Source: Phoronis australis
Taxonomy: Eukaryota; Phoronida; Phoronidae
Reading direction: 5' to 3'
NCBI GenBank assembly: GCA_002633005.1
Contig: NMRA01000219.1
Location: forward strand, 301,547 to 351,989
DNA: 50,443 bases
Shown: positions 9,960 through 21,396 of the stretch, one piece after another
Position numbering within the stretch: position 1 is the first letter of the stretch
Layout: each line of letters opens with the position of its first letter
The notes under the pieces: model-generated
Databases searched by the model: none
The model's input: only the letters and a program-made list of their open reading frames with translations
Told to the model about the DNA's origin: nothing
Translations under genes and position numbers: made by a program

Positions 9960-10630
9960 AAATGGATTTACATAATCCAAATTCAAGCTCATTTTTCATA
10001 TCAAACAAAAACATTAACATATTTTATTTTACTTGCCCACTCTTTCTACAAAAATTTAGACATAGGTTTAAAACCAATTTCCATATTTATGGATCTTTCT
10101 AAAGCCTTTGATACCACTGATCACGACGTCCTCCTCAAAGAATTAAAACATTACGGGTTAAAAAAACAAGCTTTATTGGTTTCAAAGCTCTCTTGAAAAC
10201 AGAAAAAACATTTTTTCAGTCTTGATACTGTCACTTTGCCTTACCTTGACATTGCCACAGATGTACTACAGGGATCTATTTTAGGGCCTCTCTCATCAAA
10301 AATTATCGCTCAACACAAGTAAAACTAAATTTAATCCATTTCTATTTCCACAGAAAAAATAAACAAAGTCTCACATCCTTTTAATCCAAATTAACAACGA
10401 AATAATTAACAGAGTTCATAATTTCAAATTTTAGCTACTTTTGTAGACAGTCATCTTTCCTGGAAGACGCATTTTTCAGGAAATTACTAACATTGCGAAA
10501 ACTGTGGGCATTTTCTCCATGTTGAAATACTATTTTCCCAAATACAGACTCCTGATGATGCACAATGCTCTTATACTGTCACATCTACACTTTTGGTATA
10601 AATGCCCTTTCATATTGACTTACTCTAGAG
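9960..10630 (+). pseudogene. Non-LTR reverse-transcriptase fragment (copy A)
   Basis: Contains the RT box PISIFMDLSKAFDTTDHDVL at about 10076-10135, then after frame changes a VLQGSILGPL motif (about 10264-10292, the QGS box) and a downstream HNFKFLATFVDSHLSWKTHF segment (10410-10475). The part that should contain the YADD catalytic box between these is deleted, and frameshifts are present. Family: jockey/CR1/I-type superfamily, different from the element at 17700. A MITE follows at its 3' side. Confidence 0.75.
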
Positions 10631-11095
10631 CGTCGATGTAAACAGCACAGTTAACTAGACCATTCATACTGGTTTCGGTTGTTAATGAACATAGAAGTAA
10701 ACGGGATGTGACGCAAGGTAGCGCTGCACGCTGAGATTTGTTCAGTGTGACAATTTGGGAACATTTACATGTGCTAATTGAAATTAAATTTATTTTTAAA
10801 TCAATTGGTTATTATTAGAACAAAATATAAGCAGCTATTAGTGACGGCACTACCCTGTAATTGTTGAAGATAACAGTGGCACCTGGCGATAACTTCTATT
10901 GGACCGAAGTTAACCGTTCATACTGCACCGCAGCCTCGACGCTGCGCTGTTAAATCCACCTGTTAACTGCTATGTTAACTGGAGCTGTTAACTGCGATCC
11001 AGGACCGGAGTAAACCGTTCATACTGACCGCAACTCCCCAAACCATGTCGACGCGTCGACGTTAGTATGAAAGGCCCTTGAAAGGCCCTTAAAAC
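10600..11095. mobile_element. MITE-like element (copy A)
   Basis: Ends are related inverted repeats: CCCTTTCATATTGAC at 10606-10620 and, on the other strand at about 11087, GCCTTTCATACTAAC. Both are followed inward by TCGACG-type motifs, and repeats of GTTAACT/AGTTAAC and GTTCATACTG occur near both ends. The interior is non-coding. It sits between the RT fragment and the copia fragment, so it is a separate insertion. The short repeated AAGGCCCTT next to the right end may be part of a target-site duplication. Confidence 0.55.
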
Positions 11096-11103
11096 TATGG
11101 TGT

Positions 11104-11412
11104 TCAATAATTGATTCAGAAGCAACTGAACAGATGTATTTCCGATGTTTGCGTTCTGCTTTCGAAATTCCTCAACCGGACACTACGATTATTCACTGTG
11201 ATAATCAAGGGACTATCGCCCTCAGCAAGGAGTCACTGAAAGAGCATCAACGCACAAAACACAATGACGTGCGTTACCATTTCATACGGAGCAACGGTTG
11301 TGTGGAGTTTCAGTATGTGAACACCAAAGACAATTTGGCTGATATTTTTGCGAAACCGCTCTCGAAAGATGGACATTTGAGAGTCGTAGTCGCGATCCAA
11401 GAGGGGTGTTGA
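11104..11412 (+). pseudogene. Ty1/copia RNase H C-terminal fragment (copy A)
   Basis: Reads HCDNQGTIALSKES, then RTKHNDVRYHFIRSNG, then NTKDNLADIFAKPLSKDGH, and stops at 11410-11412. This is the C-terminal part of copia-type RNase H (D-N-Q/x-A-I box, RTKHID-RYHF-like box, LADI-TKPL box). The rest of the pol gene is absent. The stop overlaps the start of an LTR, as expected at the 3' end of a copia element. Confidence 0.85.
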
Positions 11413-11782
11413 TTAGAATCGCTCCAATGACCAGACACTATTTATCATTATGGTCTCATGTATCACTGCTGAGCATGCAGTGTGTCTTTTCTCTTCCCTC
11501 CACGTTTCATAGCGTGTAGTTTGTAGAAGTGTATGTTATAGTTCGCAATAAATTAGTTATGGATCACAAATCAACAATGATGTCCAAGCCAGTCAGTCTA
11601 ACAATTGTTGTTAGCCTGTGAGGTACAATTGTTTGCCTCAGAAACCCAAGAGCTTGTACACTTGAGCTATTACTTTTGCTCAAGAAGTGTGTTATGTTTG
11701 TAAAAACGTTTTACTTCAAATAAAATATTTTAAAACTGACAACCTTGTGTCTTTCTTTTGTGATTGACATTCGAATGTCTCA
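11407..11782 (+). mobile_element. Copia 3' LTR (copy A)
   Basis: Begins TGTTGATTAGAATC right after a purine-rich tract at the RNase H stop. It contains AATAAA signals (about 11548 and 11719) and ends near TCGAATGTCTCA. The equivalent in copy B (15965-16340) has the same 376-bp length. The exact 3' edge is an estimate because no second LTR of the same element is in the window. Confidence 0.6.
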
Positions 11783-13150
11783 CCACTTCAATTTTTAATT
11801 TGCCTGCCTATTAATGGCTGTTCATGCTTTACCTACAGGTTATGAGTGATGACAATTTCGAAATTTTGCCAACGTGGTATCTCAAAAACAGCTTATCAGA
11901 CTCAAATGAAACAGACATGCTATCGACCTTGTTCTCCAGTCTAAATGGGCCTGTATTGAATAAGATACTGTCAAAAATTGAGGCATTAATTAATGATTTT
12001 TATGGAAAATTTAGGTTTTCATCATAAAAGCTGCATAAAATAAAAAGGGCATTGAAAATTGATTTTGAGATCTGTTCATGAATATCTAACATGTGAAATG
12101 AAATTTGCCCATGCTGATAATGCTTTATCTTTTCTGCAACATTATTTCTTTGCTAAATTTTAGTAAAAGAAAACATGTTCATAGGAAGGCAGATTTGTGT
12201 TGAAGAAAAAATTAGATTCTACAATCTTTTATTTTCCGAAAACATGTACCTTTTATGAGTACAATAAATTCTGGAATTTTGCAGAAATTTTGACTAAAAG
12301 CACATGCTTCCTGGTGAGGTTATTCACCAGAAATAATCACAATGCTCTACCCTTGATAGTATGCGAGTTATTTGTTCCACCATCAGAGAAACAGTTGTGA
12401 ATGACCTCTTGGCCTGAGAAAGTAGTACCCTTTAATTAAGTCAGTTATCTTCTACTAAAGTACTTTAAATGTACTTCTGGGTCAATTAGCTACAGCCTCC
12501 ACGCATGGCTTCCTTATAACAATGTGACAACAAGGAGTGAAATCAGAACACCTTTTATCTTGGTAATGCGTATTTTTAAGGAAATACACGTCTCACTTGT
12601 GTCATGATTATGAAACTACACTGAACTTGACAACTGTAGCTGCATCGTTCAAATACATGATCATGTGCATGTATGTTCACCTCAAATGATTCAATTTCAT
12701 CTACAGTTCTAGACATCCCGTCAAGTGTGAATCAGTTCATGAGTTAAATTTGCTTTTTAAGTTGTCTCAATTTTAATCACCATTGACGTTCAAGCTAAAA
12801 ACGGCCAAACAAGTATCGCATTGATTTAGACCTCTATTTGACTCGGGCGGTGTCATGTGTAATAAGACGATGTAATTGGCAATATGTTTTCATCCCAAAG
12901 TACAGTATTCATGTTCTACATATGTACAATTTTTTACCCCGTTGACTCTCACAACCTTAGTACGCATATCCACTTCACTTTTTAATGTTACTAATCCATC
13001 AGTTTTCTATTTGCAAGATTTAGCCTAACTTAACGTAATTAAATTAGTGGTGGTGGGAATTTTCATGCCTACCCTGCTCATTGCTTTTGTCCTTACTTCA
13101 TTACATTTAGTCTATTCACACACCTGTATATACTTCTTTTTCTCTTGTTA
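11783..13150. other. Non-coding segment of copy A, upstream of the CR1-like element
   Basis: No domain recognised. A 67-codon ORF (11824-12027) is interrupted by a stop in the copy-B equivalent. A short hairpin lies at about 12312-12332 (CCTGGTGAGG...TTCACCAG). The last few hundred bases may be the 5' UTR of the CR1-like element. Confidence 0.4.
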
Positions 13151-14133
13151 GATAAGCATGTTAAGTATGAACAGTAAGAGTTTATCGGTTTTTAACTACA
13201 GATATAATAATTACAATTGTCCAGGTGTCTGGAAAACAAAAATACCTCACTGCTTTTCGCCTATNAATGGACTAAACTAGCAACCCGTCGTAAACTCCAC
13301 CTGTCCATGTATACATTCAAAGTCTTAACCAACATAAACAATTACTCTAACAAAATCCTCTTTGACTCCTACAAAAGACCAAGCATGAGACCAGGACTCC
13401 GGCAAAGCAGTATGTATACTATTCCAGCCTCCATCAGCCTTGCCTTCAGAAGATCAACGATATTAACTTGTATTGACAACTGGAATTCCTTACCATTCAA
13501 AATAAAAGAAAGCACTTCAATCGTCACTCTCAAAAATAACTTTAAAATGCATACCACTACTCCAGTCCCATTGACATCATTCCAACTTCCCCGCAACCAT
13601 GAAATAACCCTATACAGATCAAGATGTGGTCTATTCCTAACAACGAGAAATTTAGGCATAATTTTAATAATATTTCTCCTCTGTGTTCCTGTGGAGACAC
13701 CCATGTATATCCTCATGTTTTCTTTGCTTGTGAGGTATGCAAGGAGGAGAGGGTACAGCTCTTCCAGGCACTCGAACAATACCCCAATGTTTATAAACAA
13801 TATTCTGAAATTCCGCAATTGTACAACAAGAACTTAACTCAAACGAAAATAAGGTTTTATTTGAAATAGTAACAGAATTTCTTTATAACATTAAATCTCT
13901 TTGTGTGAGTGGATAGAATTTTATACATCTGTATGAAAATGAATTATTTTCATTCGTTGTCATATATCATTGTATTCTTAACATCAGTTTTTTTTAGTTA
14001 TGTATTCGTATAATTATAATAATTGTATATAGACTTCTTTGTATTTTTTTCACCCAGATCTAATGCCTCTTGGCGCTTTCTGGGTTATGTATATTCATTG
14101 TATTCTGAAGATTTCGTAATAAACATTAAAAAA
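13151..14133 (+). pseudogene. CR1/jockey-like element, internally deleted (copy A)
   Basis: Starts with the same 5' segment as 17703-17817, hits the N at 13265, then resumes at the codons for the C-terminal third of the protein (LATRRKLHLSMYTFKVLTNI onward). It ends with the zinc-knuckle-like C-S-C-G...H...C tail and the 3' UTR to ATAAACATTAAAAAA. APE endonuclease and RT domains are missing. Two frames are used after the N, so small frameshifts are also present relative to copy B. Confidence 0.8.
13265..13265. other. Single ambiguous base (N) at a sequence join
   Basis: The only N in the window. It lies exactly where copy A of the tandem duplication jumps over 2.7 kb relative to copy B. Confidence 0.95.
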
Positions 14134-14519
14134 ACATCAGCCTCAGTGCGGAATTGAATCTCAGTGCATCCTCCTCGGTGTCAGTCTAACGCTGTACTGG
14201 CGAAGCTGAACTATGCTTGACCAATGTCAGAATATTTTAAGCACATTTTGCTATTTTCTCTGGATAATGGACATTTGCGCTGAAATGACAAAATCTCGCA
14301 GGACATTTTGAAAATCAGACAGGCAAAATTTGTCATTGAAGGAGGGGCTTATACAGGATTCCCAAAGTGGGAGTCAGAATTTTCCAAAAATTCAGACCGA
14401 AAGCGCCTTGTTCCTTGGGCCACATGCAGTGGTATACAACACCTATCAAATAGGAAAGTACAGTTAAGCGGAAATAAAAGTGTCATTGACATAAGCTAAA
14501 CCTTTTATTTGATCGATGA

Positions 14520-15200
14520 CTTTAAAATGGATTTACATAATCCGAATTCAAGCTCATTTTTCATATCAAACAAAAACATAAACATATTTTATTTTACTTG
14601 CCCACTCTTTCTACAAAAATTTAGACATAGGTTTAAAACCAATTTCCATATTTATGGATCTTTCTAAAGCCTTTGATACCACTGATCACGACGTCCTCCT
14701 CAAAGAATTAAAACATTACGGGTTAAAAAAACAAGCTTTATTGATTTCAAAGCTCTCCTGGAAACAGAAAAACATTTTGTCAGTCTTGTTACTGTCACTT
14801 TGCCTTACCTTGACATTGCCACAGATGTACCACAGGGATCTATTTTAGGGCCTCTCTCATCAAAAATTATCGCTCAACACAAGTAAAACTAAATTTAATC
14901 CATTTCTATTACCACAGAAAAAATAAACAGAGTCTCACATCCTTTTAATCCAAATTAACAACGAAATAATTAACAGAGTTCATAATTTCAAATTTTAGCT
15001 ACTTTTGTAGACAGTCATCTTTCCTGGAAGACGCATGTTCAGGAAATTACTAACAATGAGAAAACTGTGGGCATTTTCTCCATGTTGAAATACTATTTTC
15101 CCAAATACAGACTCCTGATGATGCACAATGCTCTTATACTGTCACATCTACACTTTTGGTATAAATGCCCTTTCATATTGACTTACTCCAGAGCGTCGAT
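14520..15200 (+). pseudogene. Non-LTR reverse-transcriptase fragment (copy B)
   Basis: Counterpart of 9960-10630. The DLSKAFDTTDHDVL box lies at about 14657-14698, the VPQGSILGPL-like motif near 14827-14856, and the same loss of the YADD region is seen. It shares the deletion with copy A, so the deletion predates the duplication. Confidence 0.75.
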
Positions 15201-15660
15201 GTAAACAGCACAGTTAACTAGACCATTCATACTGGCTTCGGTTGTTAATGAACATAGAAGTAAACGGGATGTGACGCAAGGTAGCGCTGCACGCTGAGAT
15301 TTGTTCAGTGTGACAATTTGGGAACATTTACATGTGCTAATTGAAATTAAATTTATTTTTAAATCGATTGGTTATTATTAGAACAAAATATAAGCAGCTA
15401 TTAGTGACGGCACTACCCTGTAATTGTTGACGATAACAGTGGCACCTGGCGATAACTTCTATTGGACCAAAGTAAACCGTTCATACTGCACCGCAGCCTC
15501 GACGCTGCGCTGTTAAATCCACCTGTTAACTGCTATGTTAACTGGAGCTGTTAACTGCGATCCAGGACCGGAGTTAAGCGTTCATACTGACCGCAACTCC
15601 CCAAACCATGTCGACGCGTCGACGTTAGTATGAATGGCCCTTGAAAGGCCCTTAACACTA
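15168..15660. mobile_element. MITE-like element (copy B)
   Basis: Counterpart of 10600-11095 with the same ends and internal GTTAACTG repeats. A few bases differ from copy A. Confidence 0.55.
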
Positions 15661-15673
15661 TGGTGTTCAATAA

Positions 15674-15970
15674 TTGATTCAGAAGGAACTGATGTATTTG
15701 CGATGTTTGCGTTCTGCTTTCGGAATTCCTCAACCGGACACTACGATTATTCACTGGGATAATCAAGGGACTATCGCCCTCAGCAAGGAGTCACTGAAAC
15801 AGCATCAACGCACAAAACACAATGACGTGCGTTACCATTTCATACAGAGCAACGGTTGTGTGGAGTTTCAGTATGTGAACACCAAAGACAATTTGGCTAA
15901 TATTTTTGCGAAACCGCTCTCGAAAGATGGACATTTGAGAGTCGTAGTCGCGATCCAAAGGGGGTGTTGA
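15674..15970 (+). pseudogene. Ty1/copia RNase H C-terminal fragment (copy B)
   Basis: Same boxes as copy A with substitutions, including C to W in the first box (IIHWDNQGTIALSKES) and D to N in the LANIFAKPL box. The latter acidic position is normally conserved, consistent with a dead copy. Confidence 0.85.
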
Positions 15971-16340
15971 TTAGAATCGCTCCCATGACCAGACACTATT
16001 AATCATTATGGTCTCATGTATCACTGCTGAGCATGCAGTGTGTCTTTTCTCTTCTCTCCACGTTTCACAGCGTGTAGTTTGCAGAAGTGTATGTTATAAC
16101 TCGCAATAAATCAGTTATGGATCACAAATCAACAATGATGTCTAAGCCAGTCAGTCTAACAATTGTTGTTAGCCGGTTAGGTAGAATTGTTTGTCTCAGA
16201 AACCCGAGAGCTTCAACACTTGAGCTATTGCTTTTGCTCAAGAAGTGTGTTATGTTTGTAAAAACGTTTTTCTTCAAATAAAATATTCTAAAACTGACAA
16301 CCTTGTGTCTTTCTTTTGTGATTGACATTCGAATGTCTCA
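15965..16340 (+). mobile_element. Copia 3' LTR (copy B)
   Basis: Starts TGTTGATTAGAATCGC and ends near TCGAATGTCTCA; contains AATAAA sites. It matches the copy A LTR at 11407-11782 closely and is collinear with it. Confidence 0.6.
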
Positions 16341-17702
16341 CCACTTAAATTTTTAATTTGCCTGCCTATTAATGGCTGTTCATGCTTTACCTACAGGTTA
16401 TGAGTGATGACAATTTCGAAATTTTGCCAACGTGGTATCTCAAAAACAGCTTATCAGACTCAAATGAAACAGACATTATGCTATCAAGCTTGTTCTCCAG
16501 TCTAAATGGGCCTGTTTTGAATAAGATACTGTAAAAAATTGAGGCATTAATTAATGATTTTTATGAAAATTTCAGTTTTCATCATAAAAGCTGCATAAAA
16601 TAAAAAGGGCATTGAAAACTGATTTTGAGATCTGTTCATGAATATTTAATATGTGAAATGAAATTTGCCCATGCTGATAATGCTTTATCTTTTCTGCAAC
16701 ATTATTTCTTTGCTAAATTTTAGTAAAAGAAAACATGTTCATAGGAAGGCAGATTTGTGTTGAAGAGAAAATTAGATTCTACAATCTTTTTATTTTCCGA
16801 AAACATGTACCTTTTATGAGTACAGTAAATTCTGGAATTTTGCAGAAATTTTGACTAAAAGCACATGCTTCCTGGTGAGGTTATTCACCAGAAATAATCA
16901 CAATGCTCTACCCTTGATAGTATGCGAGTTATTTGTTCCACCATCAGAGCAACAGTTGTGAATGACCTCTTGGCCTGAGAAAGTAGTACCCTTTAATTAA
17001 GTCAGTTATCTTCTACTAAAGTACTTTAAATGCACTTCTGGGTCAATTAGCTACAGCCTCCACGCATGGCTTCATTATAACAATGTGACAACAAGGAGTG
17101 AAATCAGAACACCTTTTATCTTGGTAATGCGTATTTTTAAGGAATTTCACGTCTCACTTGTGTCATGATTATGAAACTACACTGAACTGTAGCTGCATCA
17201 TTCAAATACATGTTCATGTGCATGTATGTTCACCTCAAATGATTCAATTTCATCTAAAGTTCTAGACATCCCGTCAAGTGTGAATCAGTTCATGAGTTAA
17301 ATTTGCTTTTTAAGTTGTCTCAATTTTAATCACCATTGACGTTCAAGCTAAAAACGGCCAAACAAGTATCGCATTGACTTAGACCTCTATTTGATTCGGG
17401 CGGTGTCATGTGTAATAAGACAATGTAATTGGCAATATGTTTTCATCCCAAAGTACAGTATTCATGTTCTACATATGTACAATTTTTTACCCCGTTGACT
17501 CTCACAACTTTAGTACGCCTATCCACTTCACTTTTTAATGTTGCTAATCCATCAGTTTTCTATTTGCAAGATTTAGCCTAACTTAACGTAATTAAATTAG
17601 TGGTGGTGGGAATTTTTATGCCTACCCTGTTCATTGCTTTTGTCCTTACTTCATTACATTTAGTCTATTCACACACCTGTATATACTTCTTTTTCTCTTG
17701 TT
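16341..17702. other. Non-coding segment of copy B
   Basis: Collinear with 11783-13150. The ORF seen in copy A is broken by an in-frame stop (around 16530). No gene is supported. Confidence 0.4.
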
Positions 17703-17710
17703 AGATAAGC

Positions 17711-18927
17711 ATGTTAAGTATGAACAGTAAGAATTTATCAGTTTTTAACTACAGATATAATAATTACAATTGTCCAGGTGTCTGGAAAACAAAAATACCT
17801 CACTGCTTTTCGCCTATTACGCTCGAGCTCACTTTTTTACTACGAAAACGACCCCGAACTGCGCACTTACGTAATGTTTATTGCACAATGAAGAACTCAT
17901 GTGATATCAGAGTTATCTTTGAGCAAAGCCTTTTGACTGCTGGTGACATAGAGGTCAAACCAGGACTAGGCACTCAGGGTTTTGCCAGCTTCAAGGCCTT
18001 ATTCACTAACAGTATCAAGGCGAACAGTCTTTCAAAATTTGAACTTCTCAAGCAATTTATTACAGACAACAATTACATGGTCATAGCCATATGTGAATTC
18101 GGAACATTGTCTGAAGACTACCTCGGTGCACTTATTATTCCAGAATACAACATTGCATACCACATGCAGGGAGGGGGTTAATCTTGGTTGTCCACAACTC
18201 CGTAAATTACAAAACAATTGATAATAAAATTATACAATCAATGAATAACTGTTGGATTGAACTTTATGTCAACCACAAGAAGGTATATTATGGTTTTTTC
18301 TATCGCTCACCTTACCAGACGTCCCGTAAAAGGAAAGCATATTTCAATACCTTTTCAGAACAATTGCAAGAACTCTCACAAACTAATAAAACAATTGTTA
18401 TCAACGGGGATTTCAACGCAAGAAATAGTACTTAGTACTCAGAAGATAATGACAACCAAGCCGGTCTCGAATTATTCGATATTCTCCTCTTAAATGACTA
18501 TACAACTAATAAACGACCCGACACGTTGAACAGAGTATTCATATTCTTCCTTGATTTATGTATTACAAACAATCTCGGATTAAATGAAACCACTTCTGTA
18601 AGGCCTCCCATTGGTAACTCAGACCTCCACGTTATAGAAACAACATTCTCACTCAACTGCGCACCTAAAGAACCAGACATTATGAAAAAGATCTGGAATT
18701 ACAACCTCATTAACATGGACAAACTGCGCTCGGACATAACCATATTTAACTGGACTGAAATACCTAACAAAAGTGTCATAAATGACGCATTCTCAATATT
18801 CACACAGTCAATCTACAACGTACTAGATAATAATATCCCATCAACCATGAAAACAATAAAAAACAAAAACAAACCGTGGTTTAACAATAACATTAAGTCG
18901 GAAATATATAAAAGAAATAAATTGTAG
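17711..18927 (+). pseudogene. APE endonuclease part of the CR1/jockey-like element
   Basis: Visible in pieces: a 156-codon ORF with a 2A-like GDIEVKPGL (17942-17968) and an AICEFGTLSEDYL segment where family members have ICET; then WIELYVNHKKVYYGFFYRSP; then the catalytic-type VINGDFNAR box at about 18398-18424; then RPPIGNSDLHVIETTF near 18600-18650. The normally invariant SDH of APE nucleases reads SDL here, so the catalytic histidine appears lost. Stops after 18178 and 18433 split the frame. Confidence 0.7.
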
Positions 18928-19617
18928 AGATCGTTTAGAAAATCAAATAACCCGTGCACGTTCAAGTTCTACAAAGAACAGTGAAAGAGTGTGGAAGAAT
19001 TAATTAAACAGACAAAACAAGACTATAAGATGAAAATTATCTCTAATATCAAAAATGTTTCCAAAAATTTTAAGGACTATTGAGATATAGTAAACAAAAT
19101 TCGAGGACAAGTAAAGCAGTCATCATACCCCATCATCCACTCAAAGTAATCTAACTCTCAGGAGTCATTCAAAGCAGATAAAAGTAAGTTATTTCTAGAC
19201 TACTTTACCGCCAAGAGTCACATTGCGCCAACAACAAACTTCCCCGAATTCCAAACAGAACATTACAACACTTCTCTGACATACAAACCCAACCATTTGA
19301 AGTCAGAATACTACTAGAAAACATTGACGAAAACAAAAACGACGGTACCAATCTCATAACCAATAAAATGATCAAGATAATAGCAAGAGAGCTTACAGTT
19401 CCTCTGACAACATTATATGACAAAATACTACAATCTGGAAAATTTCCTTCGAACTGGAAGCTTAGCGTTATGATACCAATACACAAAAAGAACTCCAAAA
19501 CAGACATTGCCAACTATCGCCCCATAACTCTACTTAACACTTTATCCAAAATTTTAGAAAAAATCATTTGACCAACTCTCTTCCCAAAACCTCATATATC
19601 TTCGCCAATTTGGATTC

Positions 19618-21159
19618 ATGCCTGGTAACAGCACTGTGTGGCAACTTACAGAAATTGTGCACGACATCCACCTCCAGTTTGAGCAAGGGTACAACGTGAG
19701 ATCTGTATTTTTAGACATTGCGTCAGCTTTTGTTGTCGTTCCCCATGATCTTCTTCTACATAAATTACAATCTTACGGTTTTTCCGGAACTCTCTTCTCA
19801 CTTTTAAAATCATATCTGGAATGTAGAACTTACAAAGTCAGAATAGAGGGTGTCTTATCACGCTCATCAACGCCATGTTTCGTAAATGCTGGAGTACCAC
19901 AGGGTAGCGTACTAGGCCCCTTACTCTTTTTACTGTACATCAATGATCTTCCAGACACCTTAAACTCTATAATATTCTTATATGCTGATGACACTGCAAT
20001 ATTCCACCCATTCTCAAAAGAGCATCCACATGACTCCTTACAATTGCAAACTGACCTTAACAAACTCTATGACTGGTCTTACAAATGGAAGATGAAATTT
20101 AAACCTGAAAAAAGTGTTGATCTTATATTTTCTAAGTCTAATAATACTCATTTCCAAACAAATCCAACACTGGAATTATCACTCAATGGGGAAGTTATCC
20201 CCAATAAGTTCACGCACAAACATCTTGGCTTGCTACTCGATCATAAGCTTACATTTACTCCTCATTGTCGCGAACTCATTCACAAAGTACAAAAATTAAT
20301 TAATCTAATTAGAATTATCTCTCGTCATCTCAACTCCATGCATCTTGAAACTCTGTTCAAGTCTTTTGTACTTCCACATCTAGATTACTATGATATAATC
20401 TACCAATCGGCAAACGCTGGCATACTTCTTCGATTAGAAAGACTACAATACCAAGCAGCTTTAGCCATATCAGGGGCATTTAAAGGGTCCAATTCAACCA
20501 AGGTTCCAAATAGTCTCAACTGGAGCAAACTAGCAACTCGTCTTAAACTCTACATGTCCATGTATACTTTCAAAGTCTTAACCAACATAAACAATTACTC
20601 TAACACAATTCTCTTAGACTCCTACAGAAGACCAAACACGAGACCAGGACTGCGACAAAGTAATATGCACACTGTTCCATCTTCCATCAGCCAAGCCTTC
20701 TGGAGATCAACGGTATTAACTTGTATTTACAACTGGAATTCCTTATCACCCAAAATAAAAGAAAGCACTTCAATCGTCACTCTCAAAAATAACTTTAAAA
20801 TGCATACCACTTCTCAAGACTTGCCAGTCCTATTGACATCATTTCAACTTCCTCGCAACCATGAAATAACCCTATACAGATCAAGGTGCGGTCCATTCCT
20901 AAATAACGAGAACTTTAGACATAATTTTAATAATATTTCGCCTCTGTGTTCCTGTGGAGACACCCAGACATATCCTCATGTTTTCTTTGCTTGTAAGGTA
21001 TGCAAGGAGCAGAGGGTACAGCTTTTTCAGACACTCGAACAATACCCCAATGTCTACAAAAATATTCTGAAAGTCCGCAATTGTACCACAAAATTAATTT
21101 TTTTCTATATGGATGTCAAGAACTCATCCCTAATGAAAATAAGGTTTTATTTGAAATAG
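19618..21159 (+). CDS. Reverse-transcriptase ORF of the CR1/jockey-like element
   Basis: A 513-codon open frame starting MPGNSTVWQLTEIVHD and ending at a stop at 21157-21159. RT boxes in order: SVFLDIASAF (first catalytic Asp, about residue 36), GVPQGSVLGPLLFLLYINDL (about residues 93-112), FLYADDTAIF (about 120-129, catalytic DD), and the KPEKS-HLGLLLDHKL thumb-side motif (about 161-211). The C-terminus has CSCGDTQTYPHVFFAC, a CxC-x7-H-x4-C knuckle common at the end of this superfamily. The RT catalytic aspartates are intact, but the start lies inside the RT, since frames upstream are broken, so it is a remnant and not a working element. It uses A-ending codons heavily, unlike the SAMHD1 exons. 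Confidence 0.8.
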   Translation: MPGNSTVWQLTEIVHDIHLQFEQGYNVRSVFLDIASAFVVVPHDLLLHKLQSYGFSGTLFSLLKSYLECRTYKVRIEGVLSRSSTPCFVNAGVPQGSVLGPLLFLLYINDLPDTLNSIIFLYADDTAIFHPFSKEHPHDSLQLQTDLNKLYDWSYKWKMKFKPEKSVDLIFSKSNNTHFQTNPTLELSLNGEVIPNKFTHKHLGLLLDHKLTFTPHCRELIHKVQKLINLIRIISRHLNSMHLETLFKSFVLPHLDYYDIIYQSANAGILLRLERLQYQAALAISGAFKGSNSTKVPNSLNWSKLATRLKLYMSMYTFKVLTNINNYSNTILLDSYRRPNTRPGLRQSNMHTVPSSISQAFWRSTVLTCIYNWNSLSPKIKESTSIVTLKNNFKMHTTSQDLPVLLTSFQLPRNHEITLYRSRCGPFLNNENFRHNFNNISPLCSCGDTQTYPHVFFACKVCKEQRVQLFQTLEQYPNVYKNILKVRNCTTKLIFFYMDVKNSSLMKIRFYLK

Positions 21160-21396
21160 TATCAGAATTTCTTTATAACATTAAATCTCTTTGTGTGAGT
21201 CGACAGAATTGTATACTTGTGTATGAAAATGAATTATCATATATCATTGTAATCTTAACATCATTTTTTTAATTCATGTATTGGTGTATAATAATTGTAT
21301 ATAGGCTTCTTTGTATTTTTAACCCAGATCTAATGCCTCTTTCTGGGTTATGTATATTCATTGTATTCTAAAGATTTCGTAATAAACATTAAAAAA

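Larger units (their letters stand above)
9569..14133. repeat. Tandem duplication, copy A
   Basis: From ACATCAGCCTCAGTGCGGAA at 9569 this block matches the block beginning at 14134 base for base with low divergence (roughly a few differences per 100 bases by eye). Order is the same throughout: tRNA-like head (-), 63-codon ORF, non-LTR RT fragment, MITE, copia RNase H, LTR, non-coding segment, 5' part of the CR1-like element. At 13265 a single N joins the 5' part of that element directly to its 3' part, skipping about 2.7 kb present in copy B (17818-20517). The N suggests a scaffold join or unresolved base. Confidence 0.85.
14134..21396. repeat. Tandem duplication, copy B
   Basis: Second copy of the block, offset 4565 bases from copy A at its start. 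It keeps the whole CR1-like element that copy A lacks internally. The two copies are directly adjacent, with no unique sequence between the end of copy A's retroelement tail and the start of copy B. Single-base differences and small indels are spread evenly, which fits either a recent tandem duplication or two alleles placed end to end by the assembler. Confidence 0.85.
17703..21396 (+). mobile_element. CR1/jockey-like non-LTR retrotransposon, nearly full length
   Basis: Order along the + strand: N-terminal leader, 2A-like remnant, APE-type endonuclease, RT, C-terminal CxC...H...C knuckle, then a 3' UTR with AATAAA and an A-rich tail. The 5' end is uncertain. Stops at about 18178, 18433, 18925, 19081 and 19569, together with frame changes, break the first half, so no single protein is made. 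The second half stays open for 513 codons. It lies in the same orientation as SAMHD1. Confidence 0.85.

Noticed and set aside
11824-12027. 67-codon ORF with GPVLNKILSKIEALINDF, considered as the missing SAM-domain exon
   Set aside because: Its phase does not fit the 9417 donor, and the copy-B equivalent has an in-frame stop. The 23210-23276 exon fits both sequence and phase.
13369-13818. 149-codon minus-strand ORF
   Set aside because: Antisense to the CR1-like C-terminal coding region; no domain of its own.
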